DNA of 32,985 nucleotides from Clostridia bacterium. Its GTDB lineage: Bacteria; Bacillota; Clostridia; Oscillospirales; Acutalibacteraceae. This document shows positions 17,750-26,183 of the stretch, piece after piece. Made by a program: the position numbers and the translations under genes. The stretch spans positions 1 through 32,985 of the forward strand of contig JAFTZU010000004.1 of the NCBI GenBank assembly GCA_017461005.1. Direction: 5' to 3'. A model generated the notes under the pieces. That model did not search any database and was not told where the DNA came from. It was given only the letters and a program-made list of their open reading frames with translations. Numbering within the stretch: the stretch's first letter is position 1; each line of letters begins with the position of its first letter.

Positions 17750-19438
17750 TTACCAGGTCAGACTGTCATCGAAGTCGAGCAGCGACGGGTCGAGAGGCTC
17801 TTCGTGCATGACGTCGATCATGTAGTTGCTGATGCAGTCGCGGATCTCCGCGCGGGAGACGGTCCGCTTGTCCGGCAGAGCGTGCGGGAACCAGATGGCA
17901 TGGATGCCGCGCTCACGGAACTCGTCCTCGAACATGCCTTTGATGCCCTGCATACCCTTGCACTGAAGCTGGTCATACATGACGACCATGTCACAGTTGA
18001 ACTGCTCCATGTAGTCCCACAGCTGGAAAATATGCTTGTGACCGCCGACGGCCATGGCCCGCATGGGAGCCAGCTCGTTGTACCAGCTGAGGTCTTCGAG
18101 GGCGTGCTCATAGGTGTCTGTGCGGATCTCTTTATCGAACATGAGCGAGTCCATGTTGATGATGGTGTTGAGGCCCCAGCAGTTGTAGGCCCAGGTGCAC
18201 CAGTTGGAATAGTAGAGCGGTGCGCAGGACCAGGCGATGACGCGGTGGCGGGTCTTCGGGAAGGTGTCGATCTGCTTCGTGACACACTCTTCCATGATCT
18301 TGCGGACACGGCCGTCCAGTACCTGCCAGGTCTTGTTCCAGCCATACTGCGAATAGTAGATGCGGTAGAGAGCCTGCGCGACACCGTTGATGGGATAGCT
18401 GTTCGTTCTGGCGGCAACATCCCATTTTTCCCGTTCGAAGTAAAGCTGCTCATTCTGCAGTTCCGCATATTTTTTGAAGCTTTCCCAGCTGAACGGGACA
18501 CCGGTCTGTTCTTCGACGAACTTCCAGCAGCCTTCGATCTCCGCCTGGCACCGTTTCTGGACCAGCGGGTCGTCATACTGCATCGGCTGCGGCATCGCGT
18601 ACAGAGGCCGGTTCAGGAACCAGTCCTGGATGATGGATGTGGCAACGGACGCGTCGCAGGCCTCGTTGGTGGTCACGAAACAGGGTGCCGAGTCCGGATA
18701 GTCATCCATGATGCCGACACCGGCTTCCGCCTGACACATGGGGCACGGGTCGGAAGGCAGGCCGAGGGACTGGATGGCATCGATGTAGTGGAGGACCGTA
18801 TTCGAGTTGACGTGGCAGGTGACGAAGTACGGGATCATCTCCAGCGGGATATCGACGAGGCCGCCGTCCCGGAACGGGTAGAAGACGCTGCCGGACACGG
18901 TCTCGTTGTGAAGGACCGTCTTTTTCCAGAGCTCGGTCTCTTTCCCGTCGTTGAACCGGAGGTCTCGGGCAAACATGCGCATGAACTGTTCGATCGTGGA
19001 ATAAGTCATGCCGCGGTAGTGCCACGCAGACGCGCGCAATGCGGGGCCTCGCATGCCTTCCATGCCGCGGTCATACCAGTGGAGGACCGGGATGTAGGTC
19101 TGTCCGACCCAGCGGTACCGCCAGAGGCCCTTGAAGAAGGACAGCGGTTTTTCAGACGTCAGGATATCTCCGACCATGGTGCCGTACGTGTAGCACCAGA
19201 CACAGGTGAAATAATATAACGTGTCTTTCAGGCCGCGCCACTCGCGATGGCGGTAGAGGCCTGTCGGCTGGATATACAGGTCGCCGAGGTTCCGGCGTTC
19301 ATGTTCTTTTCCGTAAATAAAGTCTTTGCATGCCTGCTTCGGGTCATCGGCGATGTACTTTACAAAGTTTTTCAAATCGCCTTTTCTGTAGCCGAGCTTT
19401 TCGGACAGTGACATTTTCGTCATTCTCTCTTCTGCCAT
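17750..19438 (-). CDS. 2-hydroxyacyl-CoA dehydratase family, larger subunit
   Basis: The 562-residue product resembles the HgdA/B, FldB/C and benzoyl-CoA-reductase-type iron-sulfur subunits. These remove water from 2-hydroxyacyl-CoA or reduce acyl-CoA through ketyl radical chemistry in strict anaerobes. It is rich in Cys in plausible cluster-ligand settings: FTCVWCYTYG, DPCPMCQAEAG, WSCAPLYYSNWCTWAYNCWG and DQLQCKGMQG, the last being the usual late D-x-L-x-x-K-like region. It is longer than typical subunits (about 400-480 residues). The start codon shares its A with the upstream subunit's TGA, so the two are coupled and likely form a heterodimer. No ATP-dependent activator gene lies nearby. 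Substrate unknown. Confidence 0.75.
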   Translation of the reverse strand: MAEERMTKMSLSEKLGYRKGDLKNFVKYIADDPKQACKDFIYGKEHERRNLGDLYIQPTGLYRHREWRGLKDTLYYFTCVWCYTYGTMVGDILTSEKPLSFFKGLWRYRWVGQTYIPVLHWYDRGMEGMRGPALRASAWHYRGMTYSTIEQFMRMFARDLRFNDGKETELWKKTVLHNETVSGSVFYPFRDGGLVDIPLEMIPYFVTCHVNSNTVLHYIDAIQSLGLPSDPCPMCQAEAGVGIMDDYPDSAPCFVTTNEACDASVATSIIQDWFLNRPLYAMPQPMQYDDPLVQKRCQAEIEGCWKFVEEQTGVPFSWESFKKYAELQNEQLYFEREKWDVAARTNSYPINGVAQALYRIYYSQYGWNKTWQVLDGRVRKIMEECVTKQIDTFPKTRHRVIAWSCAPLYYSNWCTWAYNCWGLNTIINMDSLMFDKEIRTDTYEHALEDLSWYNELAPMRAMAVGGHKHIFQLWDYMEQFNCDMVVMYDQLQCKGMQGIKGMFEDEFRERGIHAIWFPHALPDKRTVSRAEIRDCISNYMIDVMHEEPLDPSLLDFDDSLTW

Positions 19439-20646
19439 CAGCCAACACCCCTTTCTGCCTGTTCACTCTGCAGTTTCTTGAGTTCCACACTTTCGATGAA
19501 GGCCTGGAACCGCGTGCGCAGCTGTCCGGTGGCACCATTGGTATATTCTTTTTCAATGGAGCAGACCGGAATGCCATAGTCGCGGCGAAGGACGAACGTG
19601 TCGATCATGCGCTCATAGCTCCAGTATTCACAGAACTTCATCTGTTCGATGATGATACCGTCTGCTTTATACTCTTTGACGATGCCTGCAAGCGTCTCTT
19701 TGCGCTGCCGCATGATGTGCTGTTCCATAAAGCGGGTGCACTGGCTCGTCGTGAGATAATGGCGCGCCACCGCTTCGAGCGCGGTCTCGCCCTCTTTGAT
19801 CACGATCTCTTCCCGTCCGGGAATCGAACCATAGCAGTAACGGTCTGCCACGACTCGGGCGCCGCACTCTTCGATGAGCTGGATGAAGTACGGGTCATCG
19901 TTTTCCGAACCGGCGACCACGACCTTGATCCGGTAACCCGGTTTCGGATCGGGTTTCCGCGTCTTCAGGTCTTCCAGCGTCTCCTTCAGTTTCGGAAGGA
20001 TCAGGTAGTGCGGGCAGGCGATGGCGACCAGCTGGCAGAGCGCAAACTCGAAGCCGGTGATGGTCGGATTGTCGAGTTTCCGGAACTCACCGATCTCCCG
20101 GATGACACGGTTGATCTCGTTCTGTTCCTCGATCGCCTTGCGAATGGCCTCATCCGACGTGTCGACTCCCAGTTTTTCATGGAGGACATCGAGGACATGG
20201 GCCTGAAGCTGATCTTTGTAGTGGAGGATGGAGTTGTCGTTCTTTTTGAACGGAACATCGGTGAACTCGCAGAAGAAATTCGGATTGTTGATCAAACCCG
20301 GCATCATCTGCATATGTTCCTGGAACCGGCAGGTGACCGTGCAGGTCTCCGTGGCAAGCTGAGCGTCCAGGAAATTGAAACCACCCTCGAGAGCGCGTTC
20401 CATCAGTGCCCTTCCGTACATACAAGTACGGCCTGACATGTAGTAAGTCGCCATGTCCGGAGAAGCGCTTCGCGGCGCGCGCAGCCGCACAGAGAAGCAT
20501 CCGGGGAGGTTCAGTAGAACTTCCGGCATGAAGTAGCATGTGTAACCGAGCGCGTATTTTCCCTCGTCTTTGGCCTGACGAACCAGATCGTTATAGGCCT
20601 CGAGCAGAAGATCTTCGAACTCGATCATATTTTTCAGATCTCGCAT
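19438..20646 (-). CDS. 2-hydroxyacyl-CoA dehydratase family, smaller subunit
   Basis: This 402-residue protein is the partner subunit. It has the family's YTCYFMPEVLL, SGRTCMYGRALME, TETCTVTCRFQEH, KVVVAGSENDDPYFIQLIEECGARVVADRYCYG and ADGIIIEQMKFCEYWSYE segments, which place several Cys residues for a [4Fe-4S] cluster. The ATG at 20646 is chosen for the AAAGGGTG site; the longer frame to 20718 runs into the AT-rich upstream region. It leads the unit dehydratase small, dehydratase large, membrane protein. The upstream region holds several palindromes but no single convincing promoter. Confidence 0.78.
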   Translation of the reverse strand: MRDLKNMIEFEDLLLEAYNDLVRQAKDEGKYALGYTCYFMPEVLLNLPGCFSVRLRAPRSASPDMATYYMSGRTCMYGRALMERALEGGFNFLDAQLATETCTVTCRFQEHMQMMPGLINNPNFFCEFTDVPFKKNDNSILHYKDQLQAHVLDVLHEKLGVDTSDEAIRKAIEEQNEINRVIREIGEFRKLDNPTITGFEFALCQLVAIACPHYLILPKLKETLEDLKTRKPDPKPGYRIKVVVAGSENDDPYFIQLIEECGARVVADRYCYGSIPGREEIVIKEGETALEAVARHYLTTSQCTRFMEQHIMRQRKETLAGIVKEYKADGIIIEQMKFCEYWSYERMIDTFVLRRDYGIPVCSIEKEYTNGATGQLRTRFQAFIESVELKKLQSEQAERGVG

Positions 20647-20897
20647 GTGTTCTGTTTCACCCTTTCCCAAAATCAATATACCTAAACCTAACACTGTTGC
20701 AGTCCCATTCTGCAACATGATTATTGAACTACCGTCCCATTTTTATGCACTGCTATGCACATAAGTTTTACACATAACGACGATATTTCAGTAACCTTGT
20801 ACAATTTCAGTATAGAATGAAACGAATGGTAAATCCAGTACAAACATGCCCTGTACGTGTGTAAATAGTTTACAAATGTCGACTTTTTCACATAAAA
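20647..20897 (-). promoter_or_regulatory. Regulatory region upstream of the dehydratase genes
   Basis: This AT-rich gap holds no gene. It contains the palindrome TGTAAA-TAG-TTTACA (20860-20874), a second inverted repeat GTACA/TGTAC (20838-20842 with 20852-20856), and a direct repeat TATGCAC (20744-20750 and 20754-20760). A possible -10 TATATT lies at 20679-20674 on the minus strand, with only a poor -35. The first palindrome is reminiscent of Rex or catabolite operators without matching either. Confidence 0.4.
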
Positions 20898-20932
20898 ACA
20901 ACACTGAGTCGGAATTTCCGACTCAGTGTTGT
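20898..20932 (-). terminator. Terminator of the SDR gene
   Basis: A perfect 16-bp stem ACAACACTGAGTCGGA (20898-20913) with 20917-20932, three-base loop, with a T-run on the minus strand (20898-20894). It follows the SDR stop at 20960. Confidence 0.92.
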
Positions 20933-20959
20933 TCGTTTTTGTATGATGAGGTTTTGGAA

Positions 20960-21796
20960 TCAGTCTTTGAACACGTCCTGGAAAATATCGACGTTCGCGA
21001 CCTTCATGACGGTGCTGAAGAGGGTGGAACCGAAGACCGGGAAGAGACGGGCAAAGATGTCCATTGCCCAGGCGTCGAAACCGCGGACCATCATGGGTTT
21101 CTTGTTCTCGATGCCCTTGAAGATCCAGTCGACCATCGTTTCGCAGCTGGTGGAGACCATGGAGACGATCTTCATCGTGTTGCTGGAACCGGCCTGGTCT
21201 CTCATGATGTCAGTCGCCGTGAAGCCGGGACAGACGACGCTGAAATAGCACTTGCCGCGGAACTCGTAGCGCAGCGCTTCCGTGTATGTGCGAAGGGCCG
21301 CTTTCGAAGCGGAGTAGAAGGAGGTTCCGGCAAGCGTCATGAGCGATGCGCTGGACGCCACATTGATGATGGCCGGGTCATTCTGGGTCAGAAGGACCGG
21401 CAGCATCACCTGTGTCGCATAGACGATCGAGAAGAAGTTGATGTTCATCGCCTGATCGATCTCTTCCTGCGTATAGCGGTCTGTTCTCTTGAACTTCGGC
21501 AGGATGCCGGCGTTATTGATGAGAACACTCGGGACTTTCCCGGAAGCCTTCATTTCCGCCGCGAAGTTCTCCCAGTTCTCTTTAATGGAAACATCAAACA
21601 GACGATAGTCGAAATGATCCGCGTAAGAGCCCAGTTTTTCCACGAACTTCTTCATTTTCGCTTCGGACCGTGCGATACCGATGACGTAGCAGTTGTGTTC
21701 TTTGATGAGTTTTTCAGCAAGACCTGCACCAAGGCCGCCGGATGCTCCGGTTACGACGACGGTTTTGTTGTTGAGCCATGCCCCTTTGTTTGCCAT
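20960..21796 (-). CDS. Short-chain dehydrogenase/reductase
   Basis: The 278-residue product is a classical SDR. It has the cofactor loop TGASGGLGAGLAEKL, the NNAGILPKFKR motif, the catalytic Ser (INVASSASL) and YSASK with Tyr and Lys, then PGFTATDIM. An Ala-Arg stretch after the first strand (IGIARSEAKMKKF) favours NADP over NAD. The C-terminus has hydrophobic, possibly membrane-associating helices (IFARLFPVFGSTLFSTVMK). Such enzymes interconvert hydroxyl and keto groups; the substrate is not evident. AAGGAA precedes the ATG at 21796; the longer frame has no ribosome site. It is a single-gene unit with its own promoter and operator-like palindrome. Confidence 0.88.
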   Translation of the reverse strand: MANKGAWLNNKTVVVTGASGGLGAGLAEKLIKEHNCYVIGIARSEAKMKKFVEKLGSYADHFDYRLFDVSIKENWENFAAEMKASGKVPSVLINNAGILPKFKRTDRYTQEEIDQAMNINFFSIVYATQVMLPVLLTQNDPAIINVASSASLMTLAGTSFYSASKAALRTYTEALRYEFRGKCYFSVVCPGFTATDIMRDQAGSSNTMKIVSMVSTSCETMVDWIFKGIENKKPMMVRGFDAWAMDIFARLFPVFGSTLFSTVMKVANVDIFQDVFKD

Positions 21797-21828
21797 GGGT
21801 ATTCCTTCTTTCTTTGTAATCATTATTT

Positions 21829-21886
21829 CGACAAGTGTCGGACATATTTCTTTAATATAGTACAGAGTTTATTCGTTTATTGTCAA
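21829..21886 (-). promoter_or_regulatory. Promoter and operator-like palindrome of the SDR gene
   Basis: Minus strand TTGACA (21886-21881), 18-bp spacer, TACTAT (21862-21857). A perfect palindrome CGACA-AG-TGTCG (21829-21840) lies in the early transcribed region, a typical place for a repressor such as a TetR-family protein. Confidence 0.55.
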
Positions 21887-21938
21887 ACTTGTTTTGATAA
21901 GCAGACAATGTCACATCTCAGAAGAAAAACAAAACTAC

Positions 21939-21970
21939 GAAAAGCCTCTGTCATTCGACAGTGGCTTTTC
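21939..21970 (-). terminator. Terminator of lipase-like gene 1
   Basis: Stem GAAAAGCC-CTGTC with GACAG-GGCTTTTC (21939-21952 with 21957-21970, one mismatch), followed on the minus strand by a T-rich tract. It lies just after the lipase stop at 21985. Confidence 0.85.
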
Positions 21971-21984
21971 TGATGGAGAGGTAT

Positions 21985-23235
21985 TTATTTACTGACGCTC
22001 TCTCCGTCAGGGAGACGTCTGCAAAGGTCTGAAATGTTGTCCCAGACACGGAACAGTTCTTTTTTCATCATGCCCATACCGTTCCAGCACATGTGGTCGT
22101 GGTTTTCCACCGGCATGTTGTACCAGATGCCCGGCTTAAAGGAATCCATGTCCCAGGTGCCGTCTTCCTGCGGAGCACCGATGGGAGCGGACAGACCCTT
22201 CAGGTTGACGAAGCCGTCGTTCGGGCCCCACTGCTCGAAGTACTCGTCCCCTCGTTCCGGGACATACTTCTGGATGCGGGGCGCCAGGATGCGGGTCATG
22301 GCCGATGTGACCGGTGCGACAACGAACGCCATCGGGTTCATCTTGGGACCCGGGATGCCAAAACTGCCGGGACCTTTGAGGGTGCTGGCCGCACGCTGGG
22401 CGAAGTAGTAGACCGTGTCGCCTTCCTTCTGGTTCGGATTGATCTCCGTCTGAACGACTTCGACCTGCATCTCATGCATGACGTGGTCGAACCCGTCGTT
22501 GCGGTTGTAGTTGCGGATCTCCGCGGCTTTGGCGAAGGGAGAACGCCAGTTCCAGCCGGTGATGTCCTCCACTTCCGGCATGATGCCCCACTGCTGGGTC
22601 ATCAGGTCGACGCCGCGCATGAGCGGTGTATCGCCGATCACGGTATTGATGCCGAGCAAGACATCGTAAAAGATCTTGGCACCGCGTTTGCCGAACATGG
22701 ACGCCAGAGCGGTACCGTTGTTGACACCGGACAGCGTATGGGCACTGTGGATCAGGTTGCCGTGGCCGCCTTCGAAGAGCGGGGACAGTTCGTCTGCCGG
22801 GGTGCCGGCACGTTCTTCTTCAGAACCGTTGACGAAGAGGTTCGCGATCTCCTTGACCGTGGGGCCGCCGAAGGAATGACCGAAGATGTTGATCTTCTTG
22901 TGGGGGCCTTCCTGACCGAGGTCTTTCAGGACACCGGGGTAAGTGCGGCCGTAGCGGGCATGGCCATACTTCTCAGCATGGACTTTTCCGTAGTCGACGC
23001 GGCCTCCGAACAGGTAGGCCCAGAGGATACAGGCTCTGTCCCATCCGGAATTCCAGGGACCGAGGGACGGGTGGAACACTTCAAACCCCTTCTCCTCGAG
23101 ATGCGCAATGAGGTCGCCCGACGTAAAGAAGTTCCAATACGGGAACTGACCCTTCGCGTCGATCGAATCGTGTTCGCCCCAGCCGTTCCAGCCGGAAAGC
23201 AGCACGAGCGGATAATTGTTGTAATACTGGCCCAT
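21985..23235 (-). CDS. Family I.5-type lipase/esterase, no signal peptide (paralogue 1)
   Basis: The 416-residue product is an alpha/beta hydrolase of the Bacillus/Geobacillus thermostable lipase family. Seen are the nucleophile elbow GHSFGG (Ser about 120), WDRACILWAYLFGGRVDYG and AEKYGHARYGRTYPG with Asp and two His matching the family's structural zinc site, LSPLFEGGHGN, the acid region GPNDGFVN and the catalytic His region ENHDHMCWNG. The first residues (YYNNYPLVLLSGWNGWGE) align directly with the mature enzyme, so no secretion signal exists. The oxyanion HG is changed to SG. GGAGGTGG supports the ATG at 23235 over a GTG three codons earlier. Substrate unknown; intracellular esters are inferred. 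Confidence 0.85.
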   Translation of the reverse strand: MGQYYNNYPLVLLSGWNGWGEHDSIDAKGQFPYWNFFTSGDLIAHLEEKGFEVFHPSLGPWNSGWDRACILWAYLFGGRVDYGKVHAEKYGHARYGRTYPGVLKDLGQEGPHKKINIFGHSFGGPTVKEIANLFVNGSEEERAGTPADELSPLFEGGHGNLIHSAHTLSGVNNGTALASMFGKRGAKIFYDVLLGINTVIGDTPLMRGVDLMTQQWGIMPEVEDITGWNWRSPFAKAAEIRNYNRNDGFDHVMHEMQVEVVQTEINPNQKEGDTVYYFAQRAASTLKGPGSFGIPGPKMNPMAFVVAPVTSAMTRILAPRIQKYVPERGDEYFEQWGPNDGFVNLKGLSAPIGAPQEDGTWDMDSFKPGIWYNMPVENHDHMCWNGMGMMKKELFRVWDNISDLCRRLPDGESVSK

Positions 23236-23484
23236 TGGACCCACCTCCAGAGTTTTAGTAACTTTATTTTATAAAGGTTCTCTGTAGCGATTCTTTAAAA
23301 AGCCCGCAAAACCGGCATGTGTAAACGCATCCGATACATTCAGTTTTTGTGTTATGCTAGGTTTTCTTACACCTGCCCGACACTTTGCGATTTATGTTGT
23401 GTGACTAAGTCACATACTTCTTCGGAGAAGTTTTATAAAGTAAGGCTGAAGAACGGTTTAAGAAGACCGATCCGCATAAGCCTA
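23236..23484. promoter_or_regulatory. Divergent regulatory region with a CRP/FNR-like palindrome
   Basis: This gene-free region separates lipase 1 (-) from the CoA-disulfide reductase fusion (+). TGTGACT-A-AGTCACA (23400-23414) is a perfect palindrome close to a CRP-type site, but with 5 rather than 6 bases between TGTGA and TCACA. A small hairpin ACTTCT/AGAAGT with TCGG loop (23416-23431) is followed by TTTTA. A GTAAACGC sequence near 23321 resembles half a cre site. No strong lipase promoter was found on the minus strand; a TATAAA lies near 23270. Confidence 0.5.
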
Positions 23485-23513
23485 TTGACTTGGTAGGTTT
23501 TAGGGTTTATGAT
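23485..23513 (+). promoter_or_regulatory. Promoter of the CoA-disulfide reductase fusion gene
   Basis: TTGACT (23485-23490), 17-bp spacer, TATGAT (23508-23513), about 34 bp before the ATG. Confidence 0.8.
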
Positions 23514-23546
23514 GTTCCAAACAGCAAAGATAAAGGAGGTTTCCTG

Positions 23547-26051
23547 ATGAAAGTTGTCATTGTCGGCGGCGTGGCAGGCGGGGCCGGTTGTGCGGCCAGA
23601 CTGCGCAGACTCGATGAAGAAGCCGAAATCGTCATGCTCGAGCGTGGAGACTATATCTCTTACGCCAACTGCGGACTGCCGTACCATGTCGGCAACGTCA
23701 TCCGCTCGAGAGACTCCCTGCTCGTCACTCCGGCGCAGCAGATGAGAGACCGCTTCCGCGTAGATGTACGGACCCACAACGAGGTCACGGCGATCGACCG
23801 CGTCAACAAGACGGTCCTCGTCCACAACAGCGACACGGATGAAGACTACACCGAATCCTATGATAAACTGGTCCTCGCGACCGGTTCCTCTCCCCTGCGG
23901 CCGCCCATCCCGGGCATCGACTCGCCTCGCATCCACACCCTCTGGACCGTCGCGGACACAGACCTGTTCCGCTCCATGGTCTATGAACAGAAGATCCAGA
24001 CAGCTGTCGTGGTCGGCGGCGGGTTCATCGGCCTCGAGATGGCGGAGAACCTGAAAGAAGCCGGCGTCGACGTTACCATCCTCGAGGCGGCGGACCAGGT
24101 CATGGCGCCCCTCGACTTCGAGATGGCGCAGATGCTCCACGGTGAGATCCGTGACAAGGGCGTCCGCCTCGAGCTGGGCGACCCGGTCGCCTCCTTCGAA
24201 GACAAGGGCAGCACCGTCGTCACGACCCTGAAGAGCGGCACCTCCGTCGAAGCAGAACTCGTCGTTCTGTCGATCGGCGTTCGCCCAAACAGCGGCATCG
24301 CGAAAGACGCTGGCCTGCCCCTCAACCAGCGGGGCGGTATCATCGTCGACGACTACATGCAGACCGAGGACCCGAACATCTTCGCCGTGGGCGATGTGGT
24401 CGAAGTGCTCGACGCCAACACCGGCGGACGGACCATGGTCCCGCTGGCGGGGCCCGCCAACAAGCAGGGCCGCATCGTGGCGGACAACATCGCCGCCACC
24501 GCGAAGGGCGAAAAGCCACACATCCTGTATGCCGGAACGCAGGGCAGTTCCGTCGTCAAGGTCTTTGACTACACTGCCGCGTCCACCGGTCGGAACGAGA
24601 AGCAGCTCATCGCCGCAGGACTCAAAAAAGGGAAAGACTACGAAGTCGTCTATGTCACCCAGAACCACCATGCGGGCTACTACCCCGGTGCCCTGCCGAT
24701 GGTCATCAAACTGATCGTCGAGAAGGCGGCACCCGTGGACAGCCACATCCTCGGCGCGCAGATCGTCGGCTACGAAGGCGTCGACAAGCGGATCGACACC
24801 CTCGGTGTTTCGCTCCGACTGGGGGCCACGGTCGATGACCTCACCGACCTCGAGCTCGCTTACGCTCCGCCGTACTCCTCCGCGAAAGACCCCGTCAACA
24901 TGGCCGGCTTCGCGGCACAGAACGCGCTTGAAGGCCTCGTGACATTCTCGGACTGGAACTTCGACGAAACGACCCCCGACGCGGTCATCCTGGACATCCG
25001 GGAAGACGCGGAGCGGATGGTCTCGAAGCTTCCGGATGCCGTCGAGATCCCCCTCGGAGAACTCCGGAACCGGATGGACGAACTCGACAAAGACAAGACC
25101 TACGTGGTTTTCTGCGGCATCGGCGTCCGCGCGTACAACGCGACTCGGACCCTCGCCAACCACGGGTTCAAGCACGTCCTCGTCTACCCCGGCGGCACCC
25201 GCCTTTACCACGCAACCCATAAAAAACCGGTCCCGGTCATCCAGCTTCCGACGCTGGAGCAGCCGATCGCCAACAAGGAGGAATTCACCATGCCTGCGGA
25301 CGTCAAAAAGATCTCCCTCGACTGCATCGGCCTGCAGTGCCCGGGCCCGATCGTCAAGGTCTATGAGGCCATCAACACCATGAACGACGGCGACACTCTC
25401 GAAGTGTCCGCCTCCGACCCCGGCTTTGTCCGCGACATCGGCGCCTGGTGCCAGACCACCGGCAACACGCTCATCTCCGCCGGCAAGGAAGGGACCGAGT
25501 ACAAAGCCGTCCTGATGAAGGGCCTTACCGGAGGGGCTGCCGCCGCCGAGACAGGCACTGCCGTCGTCCCCGGACGGACCGACAGTGAAAAGACCATCGT
25601 CGTCTTCTCCGGCGATATGGACAAGGTCATGGCCGCGTTCATCATCGCGAACGGCGCCGCCGCCATGGGCAAGAAAGTCACGATGTTCTTCACGTTCTGG
25701 GGCCTTGCGGCACTCCGGAAACGTCCCGCTCCCAAAGTTTCCAAAGGACTCATTGAGCACGCGTTCGGCATCATGCTTCCGAAGGGCGTTGCCCACATGG
25801 GCATCTCCAAGTGGAACATGGGCGGCATGGGCGGCGCCATGATGCGCTGGGTCATGAAGCAGAAGAACGTCGACACGCTGCAGGACCTCATGGACACCGC
25901 CATGAAGAACGGTGTCACCATCCAGGCCTGCTCCATGAGCATGGACGTCATGGGCATCAAGGAAGAGGAACTCATCGACGGCATCGAAATCGTCGGTGTC
26001 GGCACCTACCTTGGCGCCGCGGAGACCGCGAACCACAACCTGTTCATCTGA
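23547..26051 (+). CDS. CoA-disulfide reductase / rhodanese / TusA / DsrE fusion protein
   Basis: The 834-residue protein joins four sulfur-handling modules. Residues 1 to about 450 are a CoA-disulfide reductase/NADH oxidase: FAD loop VGGVAGGAGCAARLRRLDE, redox Cys in SYANCGLPYH (about 43), NAD loop VVGGGFIGLEMAENL, and FAVGDVVEV. A rhodanese domain follows (about 470-560) with active Cys in FCGIGVRAYNATR. A TusA-like domain (about 585-660) has LQCPGPIVK. A DsrE-like domain (about 680-834) has the Gly/Met-rich MGGMGGAMMRW. Such fusions are known in anaerobes and are thought to pass sulfane sulfur between Cys sites while reducing CoA-linked or polysulfide disulfides. AAAGGAGG fixes the start at 23547. 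Confidence 0.93.
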   Translation: MKVVIVGGVAGGAGCAARLRRLDEEAEIVMLERGDYISYANCGLPYHVGNVIRSRDSLLVTPAQQMRDRFRVDVRTHNEVTAIDRVNKTVLVHNSDTDEDYTESYDKLVLATGSSPLRPPIPGIDSPRIHTLWTVADTDLFRSMVYEQKIQTAVVVGGGFIGLEMAENLKEAGVDVTILEAADQVMAPLDFEMAQMLHGEIRDKGVRLELGDPVASFEDKGSTVVTTLKSGTSVEAELVVLSIGVRPNSGIAKDAGLPLNQRGGIIVDDYMQTEDPNIFAVGDVVEVLDANTGGRTMVPLAGPANKQGRIVADNIAATAKGEKPHILYAGTQGSSVVKVFDYTAASTGRNEKQLIAAGLKKGKDYEVVYVTQNHHAGYYPGALPMVIKLIVEKAAPVDSHILGAQIVGYEGVDKRIDTLGVSLRLGATVDDLTDLELAYAPPYSSAKDPVNMAGFAAQNALEGLVTFSDWNFDETTPDAVILDIREDAERMVSKLPDAVEIPLGELRNRMDELDKDKTYVVFCGIGVRAYNATRTLANHGFKHVLVYPGGTRLYHATHKKPVPVIQLPTLEQPIANKEEFTMPADVKKISLDCIGLQCPGPIVKVYEAINTMNDGDTLEVSASDPGFVRDIGAWCQTTGNTLISAGKEGTEYKAVLMKGLTGGAAAAETGTAVVPGRTDSEKTIVVFSGDMDKVMAAFIIANGAAAMGKKVTMFFTFWGLAALRKRPAPKVSKGLIEHAFGIMLPKGVAHMGISKWNMGGMGGAMMRWVMKQKNVDTLQDLMDTAMKNGVTIQACSMSMDVMGIKEEELIDGIEIVGVGTYLGAAETANHNLFI

Positions 26052-26108
26052 CGGGTCCACAATGCCACTGCTCCCCTGAGCGCTGGATAAAACATCCAAA
26101 CATGATAG

Positions 26109-26140
26109 AAAGACCACCGCTTCCAAACGGTGGTCTTTTT
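26109..26140. terminator. Bidirectional terminator after the fusion gene
   Basis: Stem AAAGACCACCG/CGGTGGTCTTT (26109-26119 with 26128-26138), 8-base loop, then TT. It lies between convergent genes and can also serve the FAD oxidoreductase on the minus strand. Confidence 0.88.
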
Positions 26141-26183
26141 CTGCGTTGTGTTCTATTGCGTTTTTTCTTTCACTGGAATGCTG

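Noticed and set aside
23433-26126. 897-residue minus-strand frame
   Set aside because: Antisense shadow of the CoA-disulfide reductase fusion gene.
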